From assembly GCA_014138725.1 (NCBI GenBank), contig JACJID010000001.1, positions 1,860,001 to 1,924,000 on the forward strand: a stretch of DNA of 64,000 nt. Direction: 5' to 3'. The position numbers and the translations under genes are program-made. Below the pieces are notes generated by a model. That model made no database searches. It was not told the DNA's origin and worked only from the letters and a program-made list of their open reading frames with translations. Below, piece by piece: positions 1 through 8,491 of the stretch; the first letter of the stretch is position 1; the number at the start of each line of letters is the position of its first letter. The DNA is from Kutzneria viridogrisea. Lineage in GTDB: Bacteria; Actinomycetota; Actinomycetes; Mycobacteriales; Pseudonocardiaceae.

Positions 1-64
1 GAGGCCACCAGGGAGCAGTGTGAGGGTCTGTCAAACGTTCGGTGTAACTCAGGGTTGAAGGAAC

Positions 65-585
<521 letters not shown>

Positions 586-589
586 GACC

Positions 590-772
590 GAGCTGACACG
601 CCGGCTGAAGTTGCCGCACCTGCGGCACGCTCTGACCGATCTGGTCCCCACCGCCAAGGCCCAACGCTGGGACCCCGCCGAAGTAGTGCGGGTGCTGCCA
701 GCCGAAGAAACCGCCGGTCGGGACGCAGCCAACCTGCGCGCCCGCCGCAAACGCGCCGCGTTTCCCAGATGA
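590..772 (+). pseudogene. IstB-like (IS21 helper ATPase) N-terminal fragment
   Basis: About 60 residues matching the N-terminal part of the IstB transposition helper ATPase of IS21-type elements. The recognisable blocks are LKLPHLRHAL, AQRWDPAEVVR and GRDAANLRARRKRAAFP. The family continues from this last block into the Walker A region, but here a TGA follows at 770-772. There is no start codon of its own and no IstA nearby. It abuts the IS256 fragment head to head, so this is a scar of two unrelated insertion sequences. Confidence 0.75.
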
Positions 773-856
773 GCCTGCAAACACATGCATTGGCACGTAG
801 TAGCGCCGCTCGACCACTTGCGATGCGCCGCCGTCATCCGTCATGGGTTCCAGCTG

Positions 857-2008
857 CTACACGGTCTTTCCGTTTGCGGTTTCGCGAGAGGTGATCCGGT
901 TCGTGCGACCGACCGCGCGGGCCACCGTGTTGCGTACCACGAGGCCTGGTCGGGTGCTGGGCACCATGAGTCTGGAGAGCAGGCCGACGCGTCGCTGCCG
1001 CGGTCGCACTTCGCGGCGGAGCCGCGACTCGTAGGTGGCGAAGGCGCGGGCGTGATCGCCGTGGTGGGAGGCGAGTTCTTCCGCGAGGGCATACGCTCCT
1101 GCCATCGCCATGCTGGACCCGTCGCCGAGCAGGGCTGTGGCCGCCGCCGCGTCCCCGAGCAGTACGACCCGTCCGCGGGACCACGAGGGCATCCGGACGG
1201 TCGTCAGGGGGTCGAAGAACGGGGCTGGGTGGTCGAGGTACGCCGCCACGAGTTCCGGCGCCCGCCACCGCACGTCGGCGTACGTGTCGGCCACGGTTTG
1301 CTTGTGGAGAGCGATGTTTTTGCGGTCGTGGGGCGCCGGCCGTGCGGCCCGGAAGGTGAAGATCGCGAGCGGCGTGGTGCGCGAGGGGTGGACGACCAGC
1401 ATCCGGTTCGGCACGGTCAGCATCGTCAGCTCGCTCGGGTCGTCGATGGCGTCGGGTTCCAGCGGGACGGTCGCGCCGTATAGACCCAGGTCGCTCACGA
1501 ACTGCCGCTCGGGCCCGAACACCAGACGCCGTATGGTGGAGTGCATCCCATCGGTACCGACCACCAAGTCGAAACGCCGTGGCGCGGACCGTCGAAAGGT
1601 GACGTCGGCCCCGCCTTCGTCCTGATCGAGTGCGGTGACCGTGTCGTCGAACACGAACTCAGCATCGCCCCGCGCCGACCGGTGGAGTACCTCGGACAGG
1701 TCGGCCCGGGTCACCTCGACCGTCGGCGACCCTCCCGAGGAGGAGGGAAGTCGCAGGACTCGTTTGCCGGCCGGGTCGAGCAGGGTCAGCGACCGATTGC
1801 GGGTGGCGAGCTCGCGCAGCTGCGGAAGGATGCCCATACGCTCGGCGACCGGTATCGCGGGCCCCTTCACGACGATCGCGCTGCCACCGGAGCGCAGCTG
1901 CCGGGCATGCTCGACGACGGTCGGCCGGTATCCATTCCGGGCGAGCCAGTACGCGAGCGCGGGCCCGGCGATTCCGGCACCGACTATCAGCACCTCGGGC
2001 TTCTTCAT
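857..2008 (-). CDS. FAD-dependent monooxygenase (PHBH-type fold)
   Basis: A 383-residue flavoprotein hydroxylase, cytoplasmic, expected to oxygenate an aromatic or polyketide-like substrate using NAD(P)H. The N-terminal Rossmann motif GAGIAGPALAYWL (about residues 8-20) binds FAD. The second FAD motif, RVVLLGDAAAA, lies near residue 290. The family norm is about 380-400 residues, so it looks complete. ATG at 2006-2008 is preceded by AGAGG; an upstream in-frame GTG lacks a ribosome site. It is divergent from an ArsR-type regulator across 119 bp that hold two identical-format palindromes. This suggests repression by that regulator until a substrate or antibiotic is sensed. The substrate is unknown. 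Confidence 0.85.
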   Translation of the reverse strand: MKKPEVLIVGAGIAGPALAYWLARNGYRPTVVEHARQLRSGGSAIVVKGPAIPVAERMGILPQLRELATRNRSLTLLDPAGKRVLRLPSSSGGSPTVEVTRADLSEVLHRSARGDAEFVFDDTVTALDQDEGGADVTFRRSAPRRFDLVVGTDGMHSTIRRLVFGPERQFVSDLGLYGATVPLEPDAIDDPSELTMLTVPNRMLVVHPSRTTPLAIFTFRAARPAPHDRKNIALHKQTVADTYADVRWRAPELVAAYLDHPAPFFDPLTTVRMPSWSRGRVVLLGDAAAATALLGDGSSMAMAGAYALAEELASHHGDHARAFATYESRLRREVRPRQRRVGLLSRLMVPSTRPGLVVRNTVARAVGRTNRITSRETANGKTV

Positions 2009-2054
2009 GACAAGACCTCTCGGAGCGTCGACGACCACATTCCCGGCGGTCTAG

Positions 2055-2112
2055 GTACGATTGATTTCGTACTCGAGTAGAACACGCCACTGAGGTACGA
2101 TGCAAGACGTAC
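2055..2112. promoter_or_regulatory. Twin palindromic operators GTACG-N8-CGTAC
   Basis: Two copies of the same inverted repeat lie between the divergent monooxygenase and ArsR genes: GTACG (2055-2059) with CGTAC (2068-2072), and GTACG (2095-2099) with CGTAC (2108-2112). Both have an 8-base spacer, and their centres are exactly 40 bp apart, about four helical turns. The second copy extends to 7-base arms (AGGTACG/CGTACCT) and ends just before the regulator's ribosome site. Likely binding sites for the adjacent winged-helix regulator. Confidence 0.7.
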
Positions 2113-2127
2113 CTGAAGGAGGTGTCC

Positions 2128-2463
2128 GTGGCCGGAACGAACCTGGTCGGTCCAGAGGTCGATGCGCTCGAGCTGGGCGTGGTGCTTCGCGCTCTCGCTG
2201 ACGGGCATCGTCGTTCGGTGATGACGGAGTTGGCCGCCGACCGCACCGACAGCGAGCGAGGCTGTAACTCGTTCGATCTCCCGATCTCGAAGCAGACCCA
2301 GACCCACCACTTCCGGATCCTGCGCGAAGCAGGCCTCATCGACGAGATCGACTACGGCAACCGCAAGGGCATCCGTCTACGACGCACGGACGTCGAGAGC
2401 AGGTTTCCCGGACTGCTCGCACTCCTGGAAGCCGAACACCAGGACGGTACTGCTCCTCGCTGA
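2128..2463 (+). CDS. ArsR-type winged-helix transcriptional regulator
   Basis: A 111-residue single-domain DNA-binding protein. The region LRALADGHRRSVMTEL is typical of the first helices of ArsR-type winged helices. The recognition helix lies around SKQTQTHHFRILREAGLI and the wing around GNRKGIRLR. No cysteine cluster of metal-sensing type is present, so a small-molecule ligand is more likely. GTG at 2128 is preferred because GAAGGAGG ends 5 bases upstream; the GTG at 2122 lies inside the ribosome site. It is divergent from the FAD monooxygenase and probably represses both genes through the two palindromes. Confidence 0.8.
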   Translation: MAGTNLVGPEVDALELGVVLRALADGHRRSVMTELAADRTDSERGCNSFDLPISKQTQTHHFRILREAGLIDEIDYGNRKGIRLRRTDVESRFPGLLALLEAEHQDGTAPR

Positions 2464-2956
2464 ACAGAGCCCCTCGTCTCGCGGCCGGTGCTGGCTGAGC
2501 TGAGCTCGGTCGTTCCACCACGAGCGTTGTTGCCAGTGGGCTGTGAAGACGTGGCCAAGCCCTGCGGGGCGATACAGCTGGAACGTCTACGACGCCGCGG
2601 GATTCTCGGTCCTCAATGGACGCCACGCCGGGGCTGTGCCGAGCGTTACCCATGGCCGGGGCAGAACAGTGGCCTCCCACATGAGATCAGCCTTCCCGGC
2701 GCGCACCGGTGCCGGCACGTCCGGGCTGTTCACCAAGCCCCGCAACTCAGCCCGCTGATCCATTGCCAACTCCACCCCGCCAGCCAACACCAGTCCCCAT
2801 CAAACCTGCGTAAACCAAAGAGAATTACGAGACACTGAGGTGATCTCAGCAAGATCGGCTTGATGTAAGCGGTTCTGCCTGTGTCTGCGGCAGCTCGGCA
2901 CCGCGCAGACGGTCAGCGATGCCCGCATCCGTAAGATGCTGAGTCCGTAGCCGGCC
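2464..2956. other. Gene-free stretch, 493 bp
   Basis: No reading frame here has a ribosome site and recognisable product. Base use is less GC-biased near 2780-2870 than in the flanks, and no inverted repeat or promoter stands out. Given the IS scars on both sides, it may be eroded mobile DNA, but nothing specific can be identified. Confidence 0.5.
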
Positions 2957-3685
2957 CTACTCAGCGTCCTGTGCCTCGATCAGGTCGAGGTCGCGGACGC
3001 AGAAGCCATGGTGCTCGAAGGTCTCGTTGAGCACCGTGCCGAGGCACTGCCGCACCAAGCGGCCCCGGGCGTACGGCGGCCAGACATCGTCGTCGGGCAC
3101 CGGCGCTCGCGCTGCGAGCTGCATAGCGGTGACCTCGTCGAGCCAGGCCTCGAGCTCGGCGGTCTGTGCGTCACGCACGCTCGCGATCTCGTCGAGGGCC
3201 GGATCGAGCGAGAGGTCAAGCCCGTGCGCTCCACGGTAGGGCTCGACGGTCGTCCCGATGCCCATCGGCGTGAACAGCTCCGTCGAGCCCAGGCAGCAGC
3301 GGCGGAACCACGAGTCGTGGACGAAGACCAAGTGGCGCATCGTCTGCACCGCCGACCACTCGTCGTTCACGCTGCGGCGCTCGATGCCGGGCGTACGACG
3401 GATTCGCTCGATCGTGGCGGCCCAGCCAGCATGGAGCTGACGCGATGCCTCGCGCAGATCGGCAGGGTCCTCGGAGCGGATCAGCACCCGCACCGGATGA
3501 CGCCGGTCGAGCTCTGCCTCGACGTACTCGGTGACCTCGACACCGTTCACCACGAGGTTGGTGATGAGCCCGTCGATCACGGCATCCTGCATGACGACGC
3601 CGATCAGGCGTGCCCCGGTCAGATCGCACTCGCGGAACTCCGCACCGTGTAGATCCTCGTCGACATACCGCGTCATGCTCCGCAT
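2957..3685 (-). CDS. Pentapeptide-like plus DinB-like fold protein
   Basis: A 242-residue protein. Residues 1-35 carry A(D/N)LxG-like steps (DLHGAEFRECDLTGARL) of the pentapeptide-repeat type. Residues from about 75 onwards resemble the DinB/YfiT four-helix bundle (SRQLHAGW, WSAVQTMRHLVFVHDSWF, LNETFEHHGFCVRDLD), with histidines at positions where this superfamily binds metal. Such proteins are often thiol-dependent transferases or stress-induced, but the reaction cannot be assigned. ATG at 3685 is taken; ATG at 3676 is equally possible because neither has a clear ribosome site. It stands alone between two IS-scar regions, so it may be horizontally acquired. Confidence 0.7.
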   Translation of the reverse strand: MRSMTRYVDEDLHGAEFRECDLTGARLIGVVMQDAVIDGLITNLVVNGVEVTEYVEAELDRRHPVRVLIRSEDPADLREASRQLHAGWAATIERIRRTPGIERRSVNDEWSAVQTMRHLVFVHDSWFRRCCLGSTELFTPMGIGTTVEPYRGAHGLDLSLDPALDEIASVRDAQTAELEAWLDEVTAMQLAARAPVPDDDVWPPYARGRLVRQCLGTVLNETFEHHGFCVRDLDLIEAQDAE

Positions 3686-3750
3686 ACTAGGCCGAGCACC
3701 GACAAGCCAGCCTCCCCGGCTTGATTTGGCCTCTTCCAGGCCGGGTGGAT

Positions 3751-4098
3751 TCAGGCGATGATCGCAACGTTCGGGGGTACGAGTGTTGCGATGAGGTTAT
3801 CGAACTCGCGTGCTGGTGTCGCCCAGCCGAGGGTCTTGCGAGGGCGCGCGTTGAGTTCGGCGGCGACGGCGGCCAGGTCGGCCGCAGTGTGGACGGACAA
3901 GTCGGTGCCCTTCGGGAAGTACTGGCGCAGCAGGCCGTTCGTGTTCTCGTTCGAGCCGCGTTGCCAGGGTTTGGCTGGCTCGCAGAAGTAGACCGGCACG
4001 CCGGTGGCCGCGGTGAATTCGTTGTGGCGGCTCATCTCGCAGCCTTGATCCCAGGTCAGGGACTTGGTCAGCGAGTTCGGCAGCGCAGAGAATCGGCG
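3751..4098 (-). pseudogene. IS30-family transposase, C-terminal fragment
   Basis: About 115 residues of the catalytic domain of an IS30 transposase, with blocks SLTWDQGCEMSRH, PVYFCEP, PWQRGSNENTNGLLRQ and RPRKTLGWATP. The second catalytic D (WDQG) and the E (NENTNG) are present. The N-terminal helix-turn-helix and the first catalytic D are lost where homology stops near 4098. The C-terminus and stop (3751-3753) are intact. The break coincides with the start of unrelated sequence of unknown origin. Confidence 0.85.
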
Positions 4099-4707
4099 GA
4101 CGAGGGCACCGAGTACACCAACCGCTGCGCCAACGCCCAGGCCAATGAGGCGCGTCTGGCCGGGGTCGCCGCACGGGGCTACCACTTCGCCCGGCCGGGT
4201 GACATCACCGGCCAAGTCACGCACTTCGCCGCCGAACTGGAGTTCCGGGGCCTGCTCGGCGCGGGCAGCCTACTGCCGATGCTGGGCATCGAAGACCCGG
4301 ACCTCGGTGACGGCGGCCTGGACGGGTTCGTGGACGCGTTCCTGGAAGTGTTCCGTGCTCGTACCGGGGTCGGGCTGCTCGTCTACGCCTTCCTGGACTG
4401 GTTCCGCACCCGCGCCTGCACCCCGTCCGCTGGGCCAACCCCTCAACGTGGCTGTGGGTGGCGAACTGGAACGGGGCCCCGGCAACGCCGAATACTCCGA
4501 TCCCGCGGTGGCGATCCACCAGCACACCGACCGCGGCTCGGTCCCCGGCTTCGGTGGTCTGATCGACCGCGACGCCACCGTGCCCGGCGTCGCCGCCCTC
4601 GGTGCGCTGTTCGCACTCGCCCAGGTGTAGGAAGCAGCCGTGGTACTCGTCGACGAGCGCGCCGGGCAGAGTGTCTTCGAGCACGGGTAGGTCACGACGT
4701 GTTGGCG
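4099..4707. other. Unassigned sequence next to the IS30 scar
   Basis: About 600 bp without an assignable gene. The plus strand has long open stretches with coding-like composition. One at about 4100-4420 would encode hydrophobic, acidic text such as GFVDAFLEVFRARTG. Another at about 4450-4629 ends in a TAG. They are in different frames, have no credible start, and match no family I recognise. Best read as a broken, frame-shifted gene fragment left by insertion-sequence activity. Confidence 0.35.
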
Positions 4708-5328
4708 TTACGAGGACAGGGCGGCGACGACCTGCTCGGAGGTCACGGGCACGGAGAACATCGGGTAGTCGTAGGTGAGAGCGTTCTCGTGCTCGGCCTG
4801 CGAGGTGGCGGCCACGCAGTCGGTCAGGGTGATCACCCGGTAGCCGTTCTCGTAGCCGGTGCGCATGGTGGACTCCACGCAGCAGTTGGTGAGGAAGCCG
4901 CCGAGCACGATGGTGGTGATGCCCTTGCTGCGCAGGATGAAGTCGAGGTTGGTGCTGGCGAAGGTGTCCAGCCCGCGCTTGCCCTCCACGAGGATGTCCC
5001 CGTCCTGCGGGGCGAGTTCGTCCACGATGGCCGCGCCCCAGCTGCCCTTGACGAAGGCGTTGCCCTCGACGACCCCCTTGAGGATGCCGTACGGGTGCGC
5101 GGAGATCTCGTTGTAGCCCTCGGTGAAGGTGATCGGCGCGTGCATCACGGTGGCCCCGGACGCACGGGCGGCCCGCACGACCGCGGCGGTGTTGGCCAGC
5201 ATCCCGGTGCTGTCCATCACCTCGGACACCGCACCGTGCAGCACGCCGCCCTCGCTGGTGAAGTCGTTCTGGTACTCGATCAGCACGACCGCGGTGGTGG
5301 CCGGGTCCAGGGTCAGCGCGTCAGTCAT
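4708..5328 (-). CDS. Isochorismatase-family cysteine hydrolase
   Basis: A 206-residue alpha/beta hydrolase of the isochorismatase/nicotinamidase superfamily. It is cytoplasmic and hydrolyses a C-N or vinyl-ether bond; the substrate is unknown. The expected catalytic set is visible: Asp in EYQNDF (about residue 21), Lys in VEGKRG (about 115), and the nucleophilic Cys in GGFLTNCCVESTMR (about 145-150). Length matches the family. ATG at 5326-5328 is chosen over upstream in-frame starts because homology begins right after it. It is followed on the same strand only by the IS-scar region. Nicotinamidase and pyrazinamidase are less likely because their metal-binding histidine motif is not apparent. 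Confidence 0.85.
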   Translation of the reverse strand: MTDALTLDPATTAVVLIEYQNDFTSEGGVLHGAVSEVMDSTGMLANTAAVVRAARASGATVMHAPITFTEGYNEISAHPYGILKGVVEGNAFVKGSWGAAIVDELAPQDGDILVEGKRGLDTFASTNLDFILRSKGITTIVLGGFLTNCCVESTMRTGYENGYRVITLTDCVAATSQAEHENALTYDYPMFSVPVTSEQVVAALSS

Positions 5329-5401
5329 GGACTCATCCAAGTCCGGGGCGGGGGAGCCGACAAGCACCGGCCCGGGTGACGCCGGGCCGGTGCCGCACGC
5401 C

Positions 5402-6184
5402 TCAGCGGAGCTGGGCGTTGATCACGTCGAGGTAGTTGATCACACGGGTGTAGACGCCCGGGGTCTTGGCCCTGGCACAGCCGTCGCCCCAGGACACGAT
5501 GCCGACCAGCTTGCCGCCCGTGGTCAGCGGGCCGCCGGAGTCGCCCTGGCAGGAGTCCTTGCCCCCGGCGTCAAGCCCGGCGCAGACCATCTTGTCGGCG
5601 ACGTAGCGGCTGTTGTAGGCCGCCGAGCAGACCTGGTCGGTGGTGACCGGCACGGTGACCTTGCGCAGGGTGTCCGAGTCGGGGCCGCCCTCCTTGACAT
5701 CGCCCCAGCCCAGGGTGGTGACCTGGGTGCCGGGGGCGTACAGCGCGGTGTCGCCCGCGCTGGGCAGCGGCAGGGTCTTGTACGGCAGTGCCTTGTCCAG
5801 GGTCAGCACGGACACGTCGTCCCCGGCATCGGCGCCGCGGTAGTCCGGGTGCTGCCACAGCTTGGTCACCGAGGCCGTGGTGCCCTCGCTGGTGCGCAGG
5901 TCGGTGCGCCCGGCGATCACGCCGAAGTCCGAGGCGCCGTAGCCCTCGGTGCAGTGCGCGGCGGTGACCACCTTGGTCGGGGCGACCAGGGTGCCGCCGC
6001 ACCACTTGCCGCCCTGGAGGGTGAGCGACACGGTCCAGGGGTGGTCGGCGGTGCTGGCGGCGGTGCCGCCGACGATGGTGGGTGAGGCGGGGGCCGCCGA
6101 GACGGTGGTGGTCGCGGTCAGCACGCAGGTGGAAGCCAGTAGCCCGATGGCGGCCAGACGGGTGACGCGGTGCAGGGGGTTCAC
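5402..6184 (-). CDS. Secreted trypsin-like serine protease (S1)
   Basis: A 260-residue chymotrypsin-fold protease made as a preproenzyme. A Sec signal (hydrophobic AAIGLLASTCVLTATTT) is followed by a short propeptide and then the mature N-terminus IVGG. The catalytic triad is visible: His in VVTAAHCTEG, Asp in AGDDVSVLTL, Ser in CQGDSGGPL. An Asp six residues before the Ser (GKDSCQGDSGG) predicts trypsin-like cleavage after Arg/Lys. Six cysteines fit the usual three disulfides. The start is GTG 6182-6184, with AAAGGA 8 bases upstream; the longer ORF from 6271 has no ribosome site and would bury the signal peptide. It is divergent from the PfkB gene. Confidence 0.95.
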   Translation of the reverse strand: MNPLHRVTRLAAIGLLASTCVLTATTTVSAAPASPTIVGGTAASTADHPWTVSLTLQGGKWCGGTLVAPTKVVTAAHCTEGYGASDFGVIAGRTDLRTSEGTTASVTKLWQHPDYRGADAGDDVSVLTLDKALPYKTLPLPSAGDTALYAPGTQVTTLGWGDVKEGGPDSDTLRKVTVPVTTDQVCSAAYNSRYVADKMVCAGLDAGGKDSCQGDSGGPLTTGGKLVGIVSWGDGCARAKTPGVYTRVINYLDVINAQLR

Positions 6185-6352
6185 CAGACTGTTCCTTTCA
6201 CAGGGGGAACGGTGTGCACCGAAGATCACACGGCGTGCGGTTGTGAGCCATCCTCCAGACGTAGGGGCCAAACCGGACGAAAGTAGTGTCGCGATCTGTG
6301 TTGATCTTGGTCACGGCATACTGTCTGGGTCTGCCCCGGCGGAAGGAGCACT

Positions 6353-7393
6353 GTGGGGACCGAGCAACAGCCTGCGGGCTTCGACGTGCTGCTGTCCGGC
6401 ACGGTCTTCCTGGACATCATCTTCACCGGGCTGGCACACCAGCCCGCCGCGGGCACGGAGGTGTGGTCCACCGGGCTGGGCTCCAGCCCCGGCGGCATCG
6501 CCAACCTCGCGGTGGCACTGAGCAGGCTGCACCTGAGCACGGCACTGGCCGCGGCCTTCGGTGAGGACGTCTACGGGGACTTCTGCTGGGACGTGCTGGC
6601 CAACCAGGAGGGCGTGGACCTGTCGTGCAGCCGCCGGTTCTACGGCTGGCACTCCCCGCTGACCGTCTCCATGGCGGTGGACCGCGACCGCAGCATGGTC
6701 ACCCACGGGCACCCCTCCCCGGTGACCGCCGACGAGCTGCTCGCCCCGCCGCCGGTCACCCGCGCCTGCTTCGTGCACGTGGACCTGACAGAGGAGGAGT
6801 GGGTCGCCAAGGCCAAGGCCCAGGGTGCGCTGCTGTTCGCCGACGTCGGCTGGGACCCCACCGAGCAGTGGGCGCCCTCCATGCTGCGCAAGCTCGACGG
6901 CTACGACGTGTTCCTGCCCAACTCCGTGGAGGCCGTGCGCTACAGCCGCGAGGACACCCCCGAGGCCGCCGCGGTCAAGCTGGCCGAGCTGGTCCCGGTG
7001 GTCGTGGTGACCCGCGGCGGCAACGGGGCCTTCGCCGTGGACTCCGCCACGGGTGAGACGGTGGACGTGCGCGGGCTGAACATGGCCGCGCTGGACCCCA
7101 CCGGGGCCGGGGACGTGTTCGGCGCGGGCTTCGTGTTCGGCACGCTCGCCGGGTGGCCGCTGGCCGACCGGGTGCACTTCGCCAACCTGTGCGCGGCCCT
7201 GTCCGTGCAGCACTTCGGCGGCTCGCTCTCGGCGCCGGGCTGGCACGACATCGCCAGCTGGTGGCGCCACCTGGGCCGCCGCGACGCGGGTGAGCTGGCC
7301 GACTACGGGTTCCTCGGCGATGTGCTGCCCAGCGACCAGGCCGCCATGGTGCGCCGGGCCAGCGCCACGATCGGTCTGCGAGGTCTGTCCTGA
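6353..7393 (+). CDS. PfkB-family carbohydrate/nucleoside kinase
   Basis: A 346-residue ribokinase-fold kinase that phosphorylates a sugar or nucleoside with ATP in the cytoplasm. The N-terminal GG-containing signature is SSPGGIANLAVALSRL. The C-terminal signature DPTGAGDVFGAGFV (about residues 246-259) carries the catalytic Asp and the anion hole. Length is slightly above the family's usual 300-330. GTG at 6353 follows GGAAGGAG by 7 bases. It ends 40 bp before the VWA-domain gene on the same strand, so the two may be cotranscribed. The substrate cannot be read from the sequence. Confidence 0.9.
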   Translation: MGTEQQPAGFDVLLSGTVFLDIIFTGLAHQPAAGTEVWSTGLGSSPGGIANLAVALSRLHLSTALAAAFGEDVYGDFCWDVLANQEGVDLSCSRRFYGWHSPLTVSMAVDRDRSMVTHGHPSPVTADELLAPPPVTRACFVHVDLTEEEWVAKAKAQGALLFADVGWDPTEQWAPSMLRKLDGYDVFLPNSVEAVRYSREDTPEAAAVKLAELVPVVVVTRGGNGAFAVDSATGETVDVRGLNMAALDPTGAGDVFGAGFVFGTLAGWPLADRVHFANLCAALSVQHFGGSLSAPGWHDIASWWRHLGRRDAGELADYGFLGDVLPSDQAAMVRRASATIGLRGLS

Positions 7394-7433
7394 CTTCACC
7401 CTGTGTGAACGCGGTGTGCGGTTGACTGGGCTC

Positions 7434-8396
7434 GTGGGCATCGACGGGTTCTCGACGCCGCTGTGGTTCGCGCTGCTGGCCGTCATCCTGGCCGTGTTCG
7501 GCACGTACTTCTGGCGTGCGCGGCGCAGGCGCAGGCACGTGGTGCGGTTCGCGAACCTGCCGCTGCTGGAACAGGTGGCGCCCACCGGGTCCTACCGCTG
7601 GCGGCACGTGCCCCCGGTGCTGTTCCTGGTCGCGTTCGTGCTGCTCACGGTGGCCCTGGCCGGTCCGCAGGCGCAGGCCAAGGTGCCGCGCAACCGGGCC
7701 ACGGTGATGCTGGTGATCGACGTCTCCCCGTCGATGGAGGCCACCGACATCCGGCCGAGCCGGATCAAGGCCGCGCAGGGGGCCGCCAAGGACTTCGTGC
7801 AGAACATGACCGAGGGCATCAACCTGGGCCTGGTCACCTTCGGCGGCTCGGCGACCGTGGACGTCAGCCCGACCACCGCGCGCAAGCCGGTCACCGACGC
7901 CATCGACAACATCAAGCTCCAGCCCGCCACGGCCACCGGTGAGGCCATCGCCGCCGCGTTGCAGGCGATCCAGCAGTTCGAGAAGGGCCTCGGCGGACCC
8001 AGTGGGGCGCCGCCCGCCCGCATCGTGCTGATGAGCGACGGCAAGCAGACCGCGGGCCGTGACGAGTTCGCCATGGCCAAGCAGTGTAAGGAGGGCGGCA
8101 TCCCGATCAGCACCATCTCCTACGGCACCAGCGACGGGGTGGTGGACCTGGAGGGCCAGCAGGTGCCGGTGCCCGTGGACGACGAGTCCCTGCACGAGCT
8201 GGCCGACATGTCCGGCGGCGAGTTCTACAAGGCCGACACCAGCGACAAGCTGCGCGAGATCTACCAGTCCCTCGGCGAGCAGATCGGTTACGAGACCCAG
8301 CAGACCGACGTGAGCAAGCCTTTCGTGGCGCTGGGTGCGCTGGCCACGATCACGGCGGCGGGCGCTGCCCTGCTCGTGTCGCAGCGGCTGCCCTAG
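7434..8396 (+). CDS. VWA-domain membrane protein (BatA-like)
   Basis: A 320-residue integral membrane protein with a von Willebrand factor A domain. Membrane segments lie at about residues 8-27, 60-77 and 298-316. The VWA domain spans about 88-280, with the metal-ion (MIDAS) motif DVSPS at 96-100. It resembles actinobacterial BatA-type proteins of roughly 320-335 residues. Those are usually encoded beside a MoxR ATPase and a DUF58 protein; neither is present here. GTG 7434 is chosen because the first membrane helix follows directly. GTG 7416 and TTG 7422 are alternatives, and no start has a strong ribosome site. Confidence 0.85.
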   Translation: MGIDGFSTPLWFALLAVILAVFGTYFWRARRRRRHVVRFANLPLLEQVAPTGSYRWRHVPPVLFLVAFVLLTVALAGPQAQAKVPRNRATVMLVIDVSPSMEATDIRPSRIKAAQGAAKDFVQNMTEGINLGLVTFGGSATVDVSPTTARKPVTDAIDNIKLQPATATGEAIAAALQAIQQFEKGLGGPSGAPPARIVLMSDGKQTAGRDEFAMAKQCKEGGIPISTISYGTSDGVVDLEGQQVPVPVDDESLHELADMSGGEFYKADTSDKLREIYQSLGEQIGYETQQTDVSKPFVALGALATITAAGAALLVSQRLP

Positions 8397-8491
8397 TCAC
8401 CACGGCGCGACCTACCGGTGGGGCAACCGGCGCCCGCCGCGGCACGTCTCTATTGTGTGGTTCGGTCTCGATCCAGCTGTGGAGGTAACGA

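Noticed and set aside
2488-2838. 116-codon plus-strand ORF after the ArsR gene
   Set aside because: No ribosome site and no coding-like pattern; resembles nothing recognised.
3721-5379. 552-codon plus-strand frame
   Set aside because: It runs through the IS30 remnant, the broken region and antisense to the isochorismatase gene; only an artefact of high GC.
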